Position numbers and translations under genes: made by a program
Notes under the pieces: model-generated
The model's database searches: none
Told to the model about the DNA's origin: nothing
Seen by the model: only the letters and a program-made list of their open reading frames with translations
Assembly: GCA_000827205.1 (NCBI GenBank)
Contig: KN832566.1
Location: forward strand, 576,543 to 640,542
DNA from: Plicaturopsis crispa FD-325 SS-3
Lineage: Eukaryota; Basidiomycota; Agaricomycetes; Amylocorticiales; Amylocorticiaceae
Length of the DNA stretch: 64,000 nt
Direction of reading: 5' to 3'
Shown here: piece after piece, positions 18,919 through 30,100 of the stretch
Layout: the number at the start of each line of letters is the position of its first letter
Numbering within the stretch: position 1 is the stretch's first letter

Positions 18919-19926
18919 TCACGTAGTCAGCGTAGCAGTTCCCGAAGTAGGCTCCGTGCCCGCCTGCAAAGTAGTCAAGTACTGCGAGGTGGAGACCCCC
19001 TCGTTGGCAGTCAAATACTACAGGTACGCCCCTGTCAGTGCGGGAAGCAGCTGCTTAACATATGCGTGAAGACGTACGGCGAGGAAATCGTTGAGGTCGC
19101 CACTAAAGCTCGAGATGGTGCCGGAGGTGGGCAGGAACGAGTATACCTGGTTTGAGCCGTTCGAGCCGGAGTACAAGTTCCTACACATTCACGTGACAGC
19201 AAGTCAGCAGCGTGCACTTGACTGTCAATGTAATTTGTGGGAAGGTGCTTACCAGGTGTGTCCAGCGAGGGAAATCCCTGTTGCCACTGGAGTGGGCGAG
19301 CCGTCTGAGCCGTACGTCGCCGAGATGGGGCCTGCGTTATAGTTCGCTAGGGAGACGCCGTAAGCCGTAAGCCTTTTTTCATTCCACATTTCTTAAGAAC
19401 CGTTACGCACCCAGCCACACCATTATCTCATTCACAGCGGACCCGCCGGAAGAGCTCGATGTGAACAAATCATACGCAACGTCCGCAACGATGGACCCCG
19501 ACGCAGACTGGCTCCACTCCCACGACGTCTAAGACACAACCATTTATATCACAACTTCAAAGCTGGAGTGTCGCGAAAAGCGCTTACAGGAATGCTAGAA
19601 ATCGCGCTCAGCTGCTGATTAATCCCCGCATCGAGCTGCATTGACGAGAAGCTCTTCACGCCCGTCCCGCCCGTCCACGTCCAGTTCGTCACCCACGCGA
19701 CCGTGCTCCCGCTCACGGACGTCAGCGCGGAGCACTGCGAGCCCGAGGTCGCGCCGGACTCGCCCCAGAGATCGAGGTTGAGCGTGTACGTGCTGCCGAC
19801 GGCGACGGTGTCCCACTGGCCGCAGTGGTAGCTCGTGTCGATGTCTGCGCGCGGGGCGGCGAGGGGGGACGCGGAGATGAGGGGGAGGAGGGGGAGGAGG
19901 AAGAGAGAGTGCGCGAGTGAGAACAT
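18919..19926 (-). CDS. secreted GH12 endoglucanase-like
   Basis: Five exons on the minus strand: 19926-19588, 19528-19411, 19346-19253, 19180-19078 and 19017-18919; 250 residues. A signal peptide ends near LISASPLAA. The beta-jelly-roll motifs are those of GH12: HCGQWDTVAVGSTYTLNLDL, LWGESGATSGSQC, NWTWTGG, SIVADVAYDLF and NEIMVWL, which contains the usual catalytic Glu. GPISATYG, WNLYSGSNGSNQVYSF and the C-terminal YLTANEGVSTSQYLTTLQAG follow. GH12 enzymes cut beta-1,4-glucan or xyloglucan outside the cell. The expected second catalytic Glu lies in the last exon (QAGTEP). Confidence 0.92.
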
Positions 19927-20874
19927 TGTGGGTGGTGTTTTTTCTAGTGGCCTGTGCGGTGGGTAGCTCGAGAGTCAGTGGGCCAACTGGCATCGCTCTT
20001 ATACCATTCGCCTATGATTGCATTCCTGTCATCTGGCATGCGCACTGGCCTTCGGAAAAATTGACGTGGTGGAATTCTCCCAGCGTGTGCCCCTGGTCGT
20101 CATGCGAAGTGGGCTGTAGGCGAGTGGAAGAGGGTTGAGAGAGGTCCGGCGGGCCGCGTCCGTTTTCCTGCGGCCGTGGACGTGGAGGAGCACTCTTAGA
20201 GCATGCACTCGGATGCAGCCCAAGGCTATGACTGTGTTTTCAAGTCTACTAGCTGGACCCATGTGACGCTAACTGCATGCTAGGCCATGTTAATCCGAGT
20301 CTCTCCCGCGAGTCTCTGGCCCGGGCTTGAGCAGGAAGGTCAGACCGTCTGTCCGCTTGCATTGGAAAGTGGTCACAAGTAGCTCATGCAGAACATAGCA
20401 TGTGCATGTAGCTGCCGAGGTTTAAGCACCTACCTAGATGATCACTTCAGTTCTTTGCTCGACGAGCAGAATCGAGCACACACCCTCAGGCTGTGAAAAA
20501 CGCGGTGCGAGCACAGACAATATTTCCGTTTGATTGTTGCGTAGTGTTTTCGAGACAAATGTTATAACGTTGTGCATAGAGTGCCAGTGCAACACCGAGT
20601 AAGGAGGGGACGATATGGAGAGCGGACGACGTCCTCGGAAGCTGGGAGAGTCAAGACTCGCTTTCCAAATTCCATTATGTCTCTTGCTCTCATCTTCCAC
20701 CTACCCTGCCGCGATGGCCTGCAGCATCTACCACGAACACCTCCAGTCTCCCAAACTTGAGTGAATGTACCAGGAAATGCTCAGTACACCATATGCATTT
20801 TGCGGCTCAAAACCCGTGGCTCAAACAAAATGCAAGACTTTGATGATGACCCCTATCTTTTCCCACACTTTAAT
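19927..20874. other. intergenic, upstream of U6 copy 2
   Basis: No gene seen. Similarity to the other inverted-repeat arm begins near 20790. Confidence 0.5.
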
Positions 20875-20898
20875 GTCCCCTTCGGGGTGACATACGAA

Positions 20899-20929
<31 letters not shown>

Positions 20930-20994
20930 GGCCCCTGCACAAGGATGACACGCTTTCCCGGAGTGGTATCTCTACGGAGATCAATATTTATTTT
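20875..20994 (+). ncRNA. U6: U6 spliceosomal snRNA gene, copy 2
   Basis: It has the same hallmarks as copy 1: the 5' TTCG stem-loop, the ACAGAGA box, ATTAGCATGGCCCCTG and AAGGATGACACGC. No difference from copy 1 was seen from the 5' stem-loop to the 3' hairpin. The end is taken at a T4 run (20991-20994), shorter than the T5 of copy 1, so termination may be weaker. The upstream element TATCTTTTCCCACA is conserved at about -24 to -11. Confidence 0.85.
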
Positions 20995-21527
20995 GCCACC
21001 GCTCCTTGTGCAGTGGCAGTGCGCACTCCCAGTTTACTTTTTGCATTTTGCATGCCGCAGACATGATTCACGACCTGACTGTAAGACTCAAGGTGCCCTA
21101 AGCACAAGCAATGAAGCTTGTAGAGGACTTCTATCATCTTAAGTTTGAAGCGGACACAGGGGGCTTGAGGTGAACACCACAGCCAGAAGCTGTTATTGAC
21201 TAATGTATACAAAGATCAGACTTGCTCACTTAGCAAATATTGAGAGAAGAGGGGCCCGTGAATATGGTGGATCTGATGAGCATTGCACATTTGAGCGTCT
21301 GTCGCAAATCTGTTGTACAAGTGGGGTACTTACTTCCTTAACTCTAATATTTTCAGAGGTAAGTATTAGTATTACATTCAATGTAAATGCAATGGGTGAT
21401 GGCCATAACAGTCACTGTTGTACCTGTATCCCATAGAACACCCCATTTTCTTCTACTTCTACTCAAAGCTTGGAGGCTTATGTAAGCTCGACGCGCATCC
21501 GCGAGCAAAAAGTCGCGCGCGCGATGA

Positions 21528-21544
21528 CACGTGACAAGCACGTG
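21528..21544 (+). promoter_or_regulatory. paired CACGTG elements
   Basis: CACGTG occurs at 21528-21533 and 21539-21544, about 110 bp upstream of the ATG at 21654. The block matches the promoter at 10048-10064 in reverse. Confidence 0.55.
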
Positions 21545-21653
21545 AGCCACTTCCGCCATGAGTCGGCGTCGCCTCGTTTCACTTGCACTGAAAAGCGCCT
21601 CATATAATCGACCTACAGGCCTCGAGCTCCTCTTCGCAACCATCGATACCACA

Positions 21654-22295
21654 ATGGCGAGACCGACGTGCAGCATCTGTCTCGAGCCGTACAAGACACC
21701 TGTCTGCATCCCCTGCGGCAAGTACAAAGCACCAAGGACGACAGTCATTGTCGGACCCTAATTTACGCCGTGATACAGGCCATATCATGTGCGAGAAATG
21801 CCTCGCGCAGCATGTCCGCACCACGAGTGGGCGGCACGCTACACACGCTAGATGCCCGACATGCCGAGCGCGGTTCACAGTCGGTGACTCGCACCATCGT
21901 GTCGTGCGCACTTCCCTACTGAACGTTGAACGTGCATACACATATCAGCTGATCCGAATCTGCGGCATCTACCGTCGCAATACACGGAACACGTACTCCC
22001 GAGTGTGCGCAAGATATACATCGACTACGGGGATGCACCGTCTCACGATGCGTCGTCGTCCAGCCGCAAACGCGAGCTAAAGGAGCGAATAGCGCAGCTC
22101 GAGGCTGCGAATCAGCAGCTGAAGGAGGAGCGTGCGACGCAAGAGAGGCGCGCTGCGCGGTACAAAGGGCAGCTGCGAGACGTCCAGACTGTGCTGCGCG
22201 CTCAAGAAGCCGCACAGAGGGCTGAGAGGGCGAACAAGAGACAGTCGCGCGCGGGGGTGGTCCCGGAGGTGAACGACGACTGCATACTGTCCTAG
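21654..22295 (+). CDS. small RING finger-coiled-coil protein, intron-in-RING lineage
   Basis: Exons are 21654-21717, 21779-21883 and 21949-22295; 171 residues. The first intron begins GC (GCAAGT) instead of GT and lies between C and GH of the RING, exactly where the next gene has a GT intron. The RING is CSICLEPY ... CGHIMCEKC ... CPTC. After it, ADPNLRHLP ... LPSVRKIYIDYGD is the short-form equivalent of the post-RING motif. A coil of about 85 residues follows (LKERIAQLEAANQQLKEE). It lacks both the RKRxR tail and a TM segment. The promoter is shared with the gene at 8684-9958, although the coding parts differ much more. Confidence 0.82.
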
Positions 22296-22857
22296 GTCGA
22301 AGGGGGGGAGCTCCATTTCGTCTGCACGAGGACTCCGAGCTGTGGTGGACCGTCTACAAATACTTGAGGGCCGATTAACGCGACCGACACGTTGTGCCAT
22401 ACTCAACGTTCTTGGGGTCTATGTCCATTCACTGTCAGTGTCAGCTGTAGTCGCCACCATATATTACGCTATTCTAAAGGTGCCTGTGCGGCTAGATTGC
22501 AATCTTCCGGAACTCCGGGAGAAGAAAATGAATGTCCGCGGTCGGAAAAGTACTGCTCAAGCAAACGATAAGAGAAAGACATTGTTGAGAGATGAGAAAA
22601 TGAACAGGCCGACATCGACATCGATAGCCCAGAAGTTCTTCCCTGGTCGAGGATAGATTGTGGCACATACATATGAGCCGAGGACGAGCGAGTACTGTAG
22701 ACGCCTGCAGCTCGCGCAACCCACGTGCCGCATGCATATAACGAGCTGGGCCTGCCCCATCGCCTCAAATCTACCTTGCACTTGCACCCCTGCGCACCCA
22801 GCGTAGCAAGTCCTCCCCAGGTCTAATTCCTCTTCTCAGCATAGCGTCGACACTACC
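22296..22857. other. intergenic between two small RING genes
   Basis: No gene seen. CACGTG is at 22722-22727. Confidence 0.5.
22722..22727 (+). promoter_or_regulatory. CACGTG element
   Basis: It lies 131 bp upstream of the ATG at 22858, in CCCACGTGCCGCATGCA. Confidence 0.4.
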
Positions 22858-23605
22858 ATGGCAGGACCGACATGCATCATCTGCCTCGAGCCGTACAAGA
22901 ACCCCGTCTGCATCCCCTGCGGTGAGTGCCCCTTCATTACTCAACCTCCCAACCCCGCTCCGTGCGCCGCAATCTAACCTCGGTGACGCGATCTGACACT
23001 GGGGACCCGACACAGGGCACGTCATGTGCGAGCGGTGCCTTGCGCAGCACGTCCGCGCCGCGGGCGGGCGCAACGCCACACACGCCACATGCCCGACGTG
23101 CCGCGCGCGCTTCCCACTCGGTCAGGTGCGCAGGGTGTACATCGATAGCGGAGATGCGCAAGGGGGTGTATCCAGCCGCGAGCGGGTGTTGAAGGAGCGG
23201 AACGCGCAGCTGGAGGCTGCGAACCGGAAGTTGGAGGAGCGGAATGCGCAGGTGGAGGCGCGGACTGCGCAGCTGGAGGCTGCGAACCGGAAGTGGGAGG
23301 CTGCGAGCCGGAAGTTGCGGGAGGAGGGCGCGGCGCAGGAGAGGCGCGCGGAGCGGTACAAGGCGCAGCTCCAGGAGGCGGAAGTCGAGCTGCGTGGAAG
23401 AGCGGCGGACCAGAGGGAGGCAAGGCAGAGAGAGGAGGATGAAAGGGAGAGGAACGTGCTGCGGAAGCAGGCGAGGCAGAAAGGGCATGTGAGGTTCGAG
23501 GACGATGAGCCGTTCGAACTCGTCGACATGCAGATGATCAACCAGATGGTGTTGGGACAAGGGCTCGATATACTGGTGCAGTCCAACATACAGTACGCAC
23601 ATTGA
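22858..23605 (+). CDS. RING finger-coiled-coil protein, intron-in-RING lineage
   Basis: Exons are 22858-22921 and 23016-23605; 217 residues. The RING is CIICLEPY ... CGHVMCERC ... CPTC. The intron falls after the first base of the Gly codon in CGH. The post-RING linker is much reduced (GQVRRVYIDSGD). The coil repeats RNAQLEAANRKLEE-type heptads. The C-terminus is acidic to hydrophobic (FEDDEPFELVDMQMINQMV) and has no TM segment or RKRxR signal. It is a close paralogue of the previous gene. Confidence 0.88.
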
Positions 23606-25604
23606 CCTCCGTCGAGCTGGTTGACTGGATACTGACATGATGGACAAGGAATTGTCATATATATGGTCTCGGGCACGGGTGGGACAAGCGTCGATCTTGA
23701 GCGAGCTACTCTCAAGACTTGCTGGAGAAGGGGGGAGTGGCCACACCGCAGACAGAGGAATACATTCTTGGCGACACCACATACAGGGCGATTAATCCAC
23801 TTTCTTGAATGCCCATACCTACAGGGAGGTAATGTTTGACGTGATTAATGATTACTGGTGTTGTATTCGAGAAATTTACACACCATTTTATGTCAGCCCT
23901 GGGTCAGTGGAACAGAACAAGAAAAGCTGCGTTTCGCTACAAAGTCAGAGCTGTTACTGCTCCGAAGGCGAAAGCCCGAGGGGGTAGGTGGTCATCGCTA
24001 CTCCTCCTTACTGTGAAGTCGACCTGAGTAACATAACAACACAGCTTGAGCTTTACGACCGTCTTGCAGTTTCTTACGGCCCTCAAGCAAGAAGACCAGA
24101 AGAAGACGTCTAGGAAAGCAGGTCAACGACGGTTGCAAGAGCTGGTCGATGTTCAAAATGGGAAAGAAACCTTCAGAAACGCCACAAATGCTGCAGTAGC
24201 CACGTGCGCCGACTCCAGCTACCGACGACCGATTGTGCCAACGTCCTGCTCTCGACCTCCTCGACAACTGAAATGCAATCTCGTGTTCACTCGTCTGCAG
24301 CCCGCATTGCAGCAGCTCTAGCACCCCTCGGGACTATAATATCTCCAGTCTCTGGGATCGCGGCTGTACCGGTCTCGGTGTTTTGTCCCAATACACGAGC
24401 TCGCCTTACCACGCCAAGCGGACAAGTTTTGCCGCCGCCGGTACGCTCTTGCTTCAGCATGTTGCTCGTATATCTTGCTCCATGAATATACGCGCGCTCA
24501 GCGACATACGTACCGCGTACTTCATCCTTGCTTTCAATTTCTTGGATCGATGTGCTGTTGCAAGCTAATCCAGATGTTGAGGGGATCGTCGGTCGCGTTG
24601 AAATCGGGCTGCTCTGGACGGCACCCAGCGCGCCCGCCACGATGCCCGAGAGCCGTCGCCGATCGTTCCGCTTTCCACAGCCGACGCTGCATCGCTAGCC
24701 GCTTTGTTCGGTGCATGCACATGCAAGTACGTTTGGACTGGGCGCGGCCATATCGTGTCGCCGTCTGGACTGTTGCGCCGACGTCAAGGCCAACATCCCC
24801 TGCGACTGACGAGTGCTCAGCGCGATACTGCAAGTGCGATGTCCGTGTACACTGTACACAGAGACGAGGAGTTCTTGTATACAGGATCTATTCATTGTGA
24901 TGATATGTGTGGAAAGTGGCTGGAGAGGCGCGGTCGAGAGTTGATGCCACGCGATCGGTCCGGAAGTGATCGGAGTCGGTGTATGTTCGCGACCGAATGT
25001 TTTGTTCCGTTCTCCTCCTGCGCTGACTTTCTGCCTGCCAAACTAGCGCCATCGAAAACACAAGGCCTCCGGGTCGAGATGCTCGCCTTTCCATCTGGAC
25101 ACTTGACAAGTCATTTTTTATTCCATTCGTTTGTCCGTTCCTGTCGCTGACGGTCCTTCGGGCCTTCGTTTCAGCACCTTGGGATTCACGCACGCCTGCC
25201 CCCAGCTGCGAGGCGTCCCACCGATGAGATGTTTGCCCCATCAGGCTACTCATCAAGTTCGGTCACAGAATGTACCGGGACCAGGTACAGCGGCTATGGT
25301 AAGGAAACTGTAGGTGAAAACAACAGAAGGCCCGTAGACTCGTAGGCCGTCAGCGTTCACGTCCATCTCGGCCATTCCATTTCCCTGGGAAACGTGTTTC
25401 CCTTGCATCATGCCACTCCTGTAGGATTCTGTCCGGCCTCGCCTCAACAAATACCCCAGGCTCAAGGGCTTGCGTATATAAAGCCTTCCCTCGTCCCAGA
25501 CGTAAGCTACCATCACTGTCGACCATCGTATCTGCTACCACCTCTCCTACAACAACTCGTCTGACCAGCCCGCTTCGAGTCTGTGTCAAACACATCTCTT
25601 AAAC
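23606..25604. other. 2 kb with no supported gene
   Basis: Open frames of up to about 148 codons overlap on both strands and have no recognisable motif. No repeat or RNA gene was seen. It could hold decayed sequence. Confidence 0.45.
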
Positions 25605-26596
25605 ATGTGTCCCTGTCCCATTTGTTTCGACACCCTAACACTGCCGGTATCGATACCCTGTGGTGAGTCTATCATCGTTGCACATTGCCATCGGGATACC
25701 TGCTAATATCCTCCCCATCGCCCAGGCCATGTATTCTGCCACAGATGTCTTATCAGGGTTATCCAGTTCAGTAAACCGTACACAACGCACCAGCAATGTC
25801 CGGTATGCCGCAACTCATATACCATCGGTACGTAGGCGTGCGGTACCGTTAACACCACCGTGCACCGGTTGATTTTTGTTATCGCAGCTGCGATCGACCC
25901 CTCCCTCATCCCCTCGCATCTTCGCCCATACATCCAGTCGTCGATACGCAGGGTATACATCGACATGCCCGAGGCGCCGCCACTCGCCGCCGGCGCAGAC
26001 TCCGGCACCGCGCCCCTGCCCAAGCCCACACCAGAAGAATACGCCCAGACGCAGGCGGAGAACCGCTGGCTCCGCGAGAACTGCGTGGCGTGGCGGCGGC
26101 GCGCCGAGATCCAGCAAGCCGCCCTGCTCGGGCTCGCCGGCCTCGCGCGCTCTGCACGCGACTACGCACACCATTTAAAGGAGGAAAAGGACACGCTCGA
26201 ACGGCAGTTCCACTCGCTGAAACGGAAGATGGTCGACGAAGAGTGCGTCTATGTTTATTTCGGTTTTTGCTCCATTGGGGGATGTGTTCTGACCGTGCTC
26301 TCGGTAGTGTTTTGTCTCCGTTCTTGCCACCGCCGTATTTCCAGGAAGCGTCCGTCCAAGCGTCGGCGTCGGCGTCTTCTTCGTGTACCAGTGCACCGGC
26401 AACCCCTGTGCTGCCGTCTCTGCCGTCACCGCCTATGGCTTCGCTGTCTATGCCGTCGTTGAGCTGTAGTGCCACGAAGGACGACGCGCGCCCGCCTAAT
26501 AAAAGGCAACGGCGTAGCGAGCCCATGCCCCAGGACATCTTGGAACCGTCCATCTCTCGTCGTTTGCCGCGGACTGCTGTTGCCAATTGCACATGA
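25605..26596 (+). CDS. RING finger-coiled-coil protein, intron-in-RING lineage
   Basis: Exons are 25605-25662, 25726-25827, 25888-26242 and 26308-26596; 267 residues. The RING is CPICFDTL ... CGHVFCHRC ... CPVC, with the intron inside CGH. A second intron just after the RING matches that of the gene at 21654. The post-RING motif is AAIDPSLIP ... IRRVYIDMPE. The coil is short. The third intron sits after an EE pair, with a GTGCGT donor, as in type A genes, and the tail is Ser/Ala/Pro-rich with NKRQRRSEP. It thus joins features of both lineages. The acceptor at 26307 is preferred over 26344 because it gives the KRxRR tail. No CACGTG was found in its promoter. Confidence 0.8.
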
Positions 26597-27129
26597 CCCG
26601 CCTCCCTTCTAGATATCTAGATCTGCTCCTGCTCTTTAATGTCGGGCTGCGTGCCATACGAACCACCCCTCTGCTTTTTTTTGTTACCGCATATTCATCG
26701 TATCGTTTTCTGTCTAGAATGACTGTACTGTATGTACCAAGACCTGATCGTATATTATCTCTCTGGATCGTCTGACCATTATACCGTACGCTCGCCCACT
26801 TGCAAACACGACATTACTTGTAGCACATATATCTGACATGTTTCAAACATTACAATTGACAAGGGGAACTCTATACTAGTGCGTCCTAGTGGTAACGACA
26901 GATAAATACCCACCAAATCCCCGAAGCACATGACGGACAGATAATACACAAGAAAGTTACTCCGGATCCGATGTAGACGCCAAACGAAAACGAAACAACA
27001 AGAACAAGGGGTTGCAATACATACATGATAGACCGATAGTGACCGTGAGCGGATAGCGTCAAGATGCGTGGGCGGCAAGGGCAGATAGAAGTGTTCAACA
27101 AGGTCCAGGTCCAGTACACAGTACATTCC
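26597..27129. other. convergent intergenic, no gene seen
   Basis: It separates the last RING gene from the large low-complexity protein gene. AT-richer than its surroundings; nothing notable. Confidence 0.5.
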
Positions 27130-30100
27130 TCACAGCAGACGTTCTTTCTCTCGCACAGTCCGGATCCAGATTTCGTTCGGTCGGCTGCCAGCGCATTAGC
27201 ATCCAACACCCATAAGTAAACACGAGACACGCAGACGCACCTCTTCTCTCTTAGCACTCTATACACCATCTTACTGTCGCGGTCCTTGGGGTTCTCTCCT
27301 GCTCGCGGTGGGAACGCCCCCGCCACGCAGCGGGACTGGAGGTCCGCGAGCCCCTCGTTGGTGCCTTCGGCCTCGACGACGATCCGGCCGTACCACCCAG
27401 GGTCGACGAACATGCCCTCCGTGTGCGGGATGGGGAGACGAAGGACTGCGCGCGCGTTTGTGCCGTACGCCGCGCGGGCGTTTAGGGGAGGGCGCACGAG
27501 GAAGGAAGAGCGGTGGACCCATCGGACTACGTTGTGACGGCCGCCTTGCGGACTGTCGAAGTTATCAGTGAGATGGGCACCTAGGTCTCAAATTGATGAT
27601 GCGATAGGCTACTCACGTCTCCGTGCGGACGCGGTCCTGCAACAGCTGCAAGTTCGACGCGATCTCGTCACTCCACGGGCTGATGTCAATGCGAACGACT
27701 GGATTTCCACCGCTGTCAGAGTTCTTCCCAGGCCCGCCAGTGCGGATGACGCGATGGAAGTAAGATGGCGCAAAGGCCAGCGCGTGTATGTATTTCGGCA
27801 CATCCCCCGTCGTCGAATACGTGTAGTCGAGATCCTGTTTCACAAAAAGACGGTTCTCAATTGAGCACCAAATCCAGAGATGGTCGATACAACGCTTACG
27901 ATCAAATAGCTCCCATCCCAAACCAGCCTTCCGATGTTGCCCTCGTCCCCAGCCGCGACGTCCCACACGACATCACCAGGCCGTAGCATCTTAAGCACTC
28001 CGGCCCGCCTTAGCTCCGCCTCGCACTCGACAACGCTGGCGTCTGATAGCCAGTCGCCGTCGGGCGAGGGGACATGCACACGCAGGAGGGGCGCGCGGCG
28101 CATGCGGAATAGAGGAGAGCGGAATCCCTGTGCAGCCGTCCCCAGCGGGAGATGCGTCTGCGATCCGTGCCCGCGGGTGGAAGAGTGCCCATGGACGGTG
28201 GAGTGGCCGCTCGAGAACAAAGATGGCGAGGGCGAGGGCGCGCGGCTGGAAGACCGAGACGTGTTCCCGCGATTGTTCATCGCCGACGGGGGGTGACGAC
28301 TGGGTTCTGGACTGGGGGTAGGGTGGTGTACCTCCATCGCCTCGGCCTGGGAGCGGAGTCGCAGGACGACGCGCGTGTAGGCACGGGTGCAGGCCTTCAT
28401 GGAACGATTGAGCTCGGACTGGGCCTGGGCCTGAGGATCCATCTTGTGCAGAGAGCGTGTCTGGAGATACGATTCCGCTATCCGACTATACTGGTGAGTC
28501 GGCATGGATACCCCACGCATATAATGGCTGAGATCCTGTAGTACATGATAAGTGACGGTCGAGAAATGCAACAAAAATGCGTACGATCAACGACAGGGAC
28601 AGCGGTTCCCCAGTCGGGAAATCCCATCGTTGGTAGCCGACGGTAGAAAGGTATCGTTCCAGAACCTCCTCCCTCAGCTCCCTTTCAACGGACAACATGT
28701 TCCGAATGTTCTTGCTCACGCCGGAAAGAACAGTCCAGTCAAAGTACGACATGTAGCTCAGCAACTCTAGAAGGAGGGGCGGCTTGGCGAGGAAAACGGA
28801 GAGCGGGAAAAATTCAGGCTCCCTGATGATGCTCTTCCTGTATATCACATCTGCGACGAGCGGGGGCGGAGCTGCGCCCAGCTTGTCTCCGCGACGCTGC
28901 GACCGCGCGCGTTTATAGTCGGCGGGTGAGACAGGCGATGGGAGGTGCTTCGATGGGGCGTCGGGTGTAGAAGGCGCCTCGACGCTCGCTGGAAGGGCAC
29001 CAGCAGCGAGTTTGGGCGTCGACTTGCCAGCAGAGCCTGGTCGGATGAGCTGGATACCCTCCGTCCTCGCAAACGGATCATCGTCGAGGGGCAGACCGAA
29101 CCGGTCAGCGTCCGTTGGCTCTGCAGGTGGGGCAGGTCTCTGGGCAGATTTCCCAGGCGAGACGGGCGTCGTGGGCCGCGCCTTCGTGAGTACGCGCGGA
29201 CTGGATGGGGGTTTAGGCAGGACATCGCCGGCAGGGAAGTGACCGGTGTGTGCATTCGCAAGGTCATTAACCCGTGGAGATTCGTCTGAGCGTCGTGGAA
29301 TTGTCTTTGTCGACTTGCTCGACTTACTGCTGGTTTTGCGTGGTCGCGGCTGTGGTGGCTCGGCGAGTAGGTCATGGTGCTTCCTGGGGGACGCTTGTGG
29401 ATCTCGAAGGGCGGCGTGATTACGGGAGGAAATTGGAGGTGGTGTCGGAGTCGAGTGTAGGGCGTCCACGGATAGTTGAGAATGAGAATGGGAATGCGGA
29501 AGAGCTGTGGTATGAGAACGAGGTACTGGGGCACCACTATTCTGCGTAGTGCTATTGACTGGGGATGGGCTCGCAGTCGGGCGGAAGCTCTCTACCGAGG
29601 GTCGTGAATGGGGGGCTGGAAGGGGAGCATTGCGAGATCGTGGTGTAGCGCCGCCGCCGTCCTGCCTCCCATTATTATGCACACTATGAAGCGGAGCATA
29701 CTCCGACGGGGGTGACGGGTATGCAGCCAAATGCGCGGGCTCCTGTGCTTTCAGTTCGCGCTGGGTGATCACGTTGGACACGACCTCGAAAGGCTTCCCG
29801 GGCTGGACGGTACCCATCGCAGCAAATATGAGCGGACCTTTGCGCAGGCTAGTCGAAGGAGGCGCCTGTTCCACGGCGGGTATACCATGCCTCTCCGCAT
29901 GTGCAGAAGTATGGTGGGGGTGCATATCCATAGGCACTTGAGGCAGTGCGGCTCTCTGAGATACTGGAGAAAACATCTCGCGATGTGAGTCAGGTGGGAT
30001 AGTAGATACGGGTGACTGCGTGTTCCTGTTAACGGGCGAGGGGACGCGGGGATCCCATAGAGGCTGCACTTGAGATAGCGGTCGTTGTGCCGATGATAAG

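Larger units (their letters stand above)
20790..21560 (+). repeat. inverted-repeat copy 2: U6, spacer and RING promoter module
   Basis: Inverted relative to 10030-10800. U6 is conserved, and the spacer is similar with small indels. The double CACGTG promoter is identical over about 19 bp. The U6-to-RING-ATG distance is about 660 bp here and about 637 bp in copy 1. Confidence 0.85.

Noticed and set aside
23606-25604. Search for mobile elements or RNA genes in the largest gene-free stretch
   Set aside because: No terminal repeats, target-site duplications, transposase-like frames or tRNA signatures were seen.
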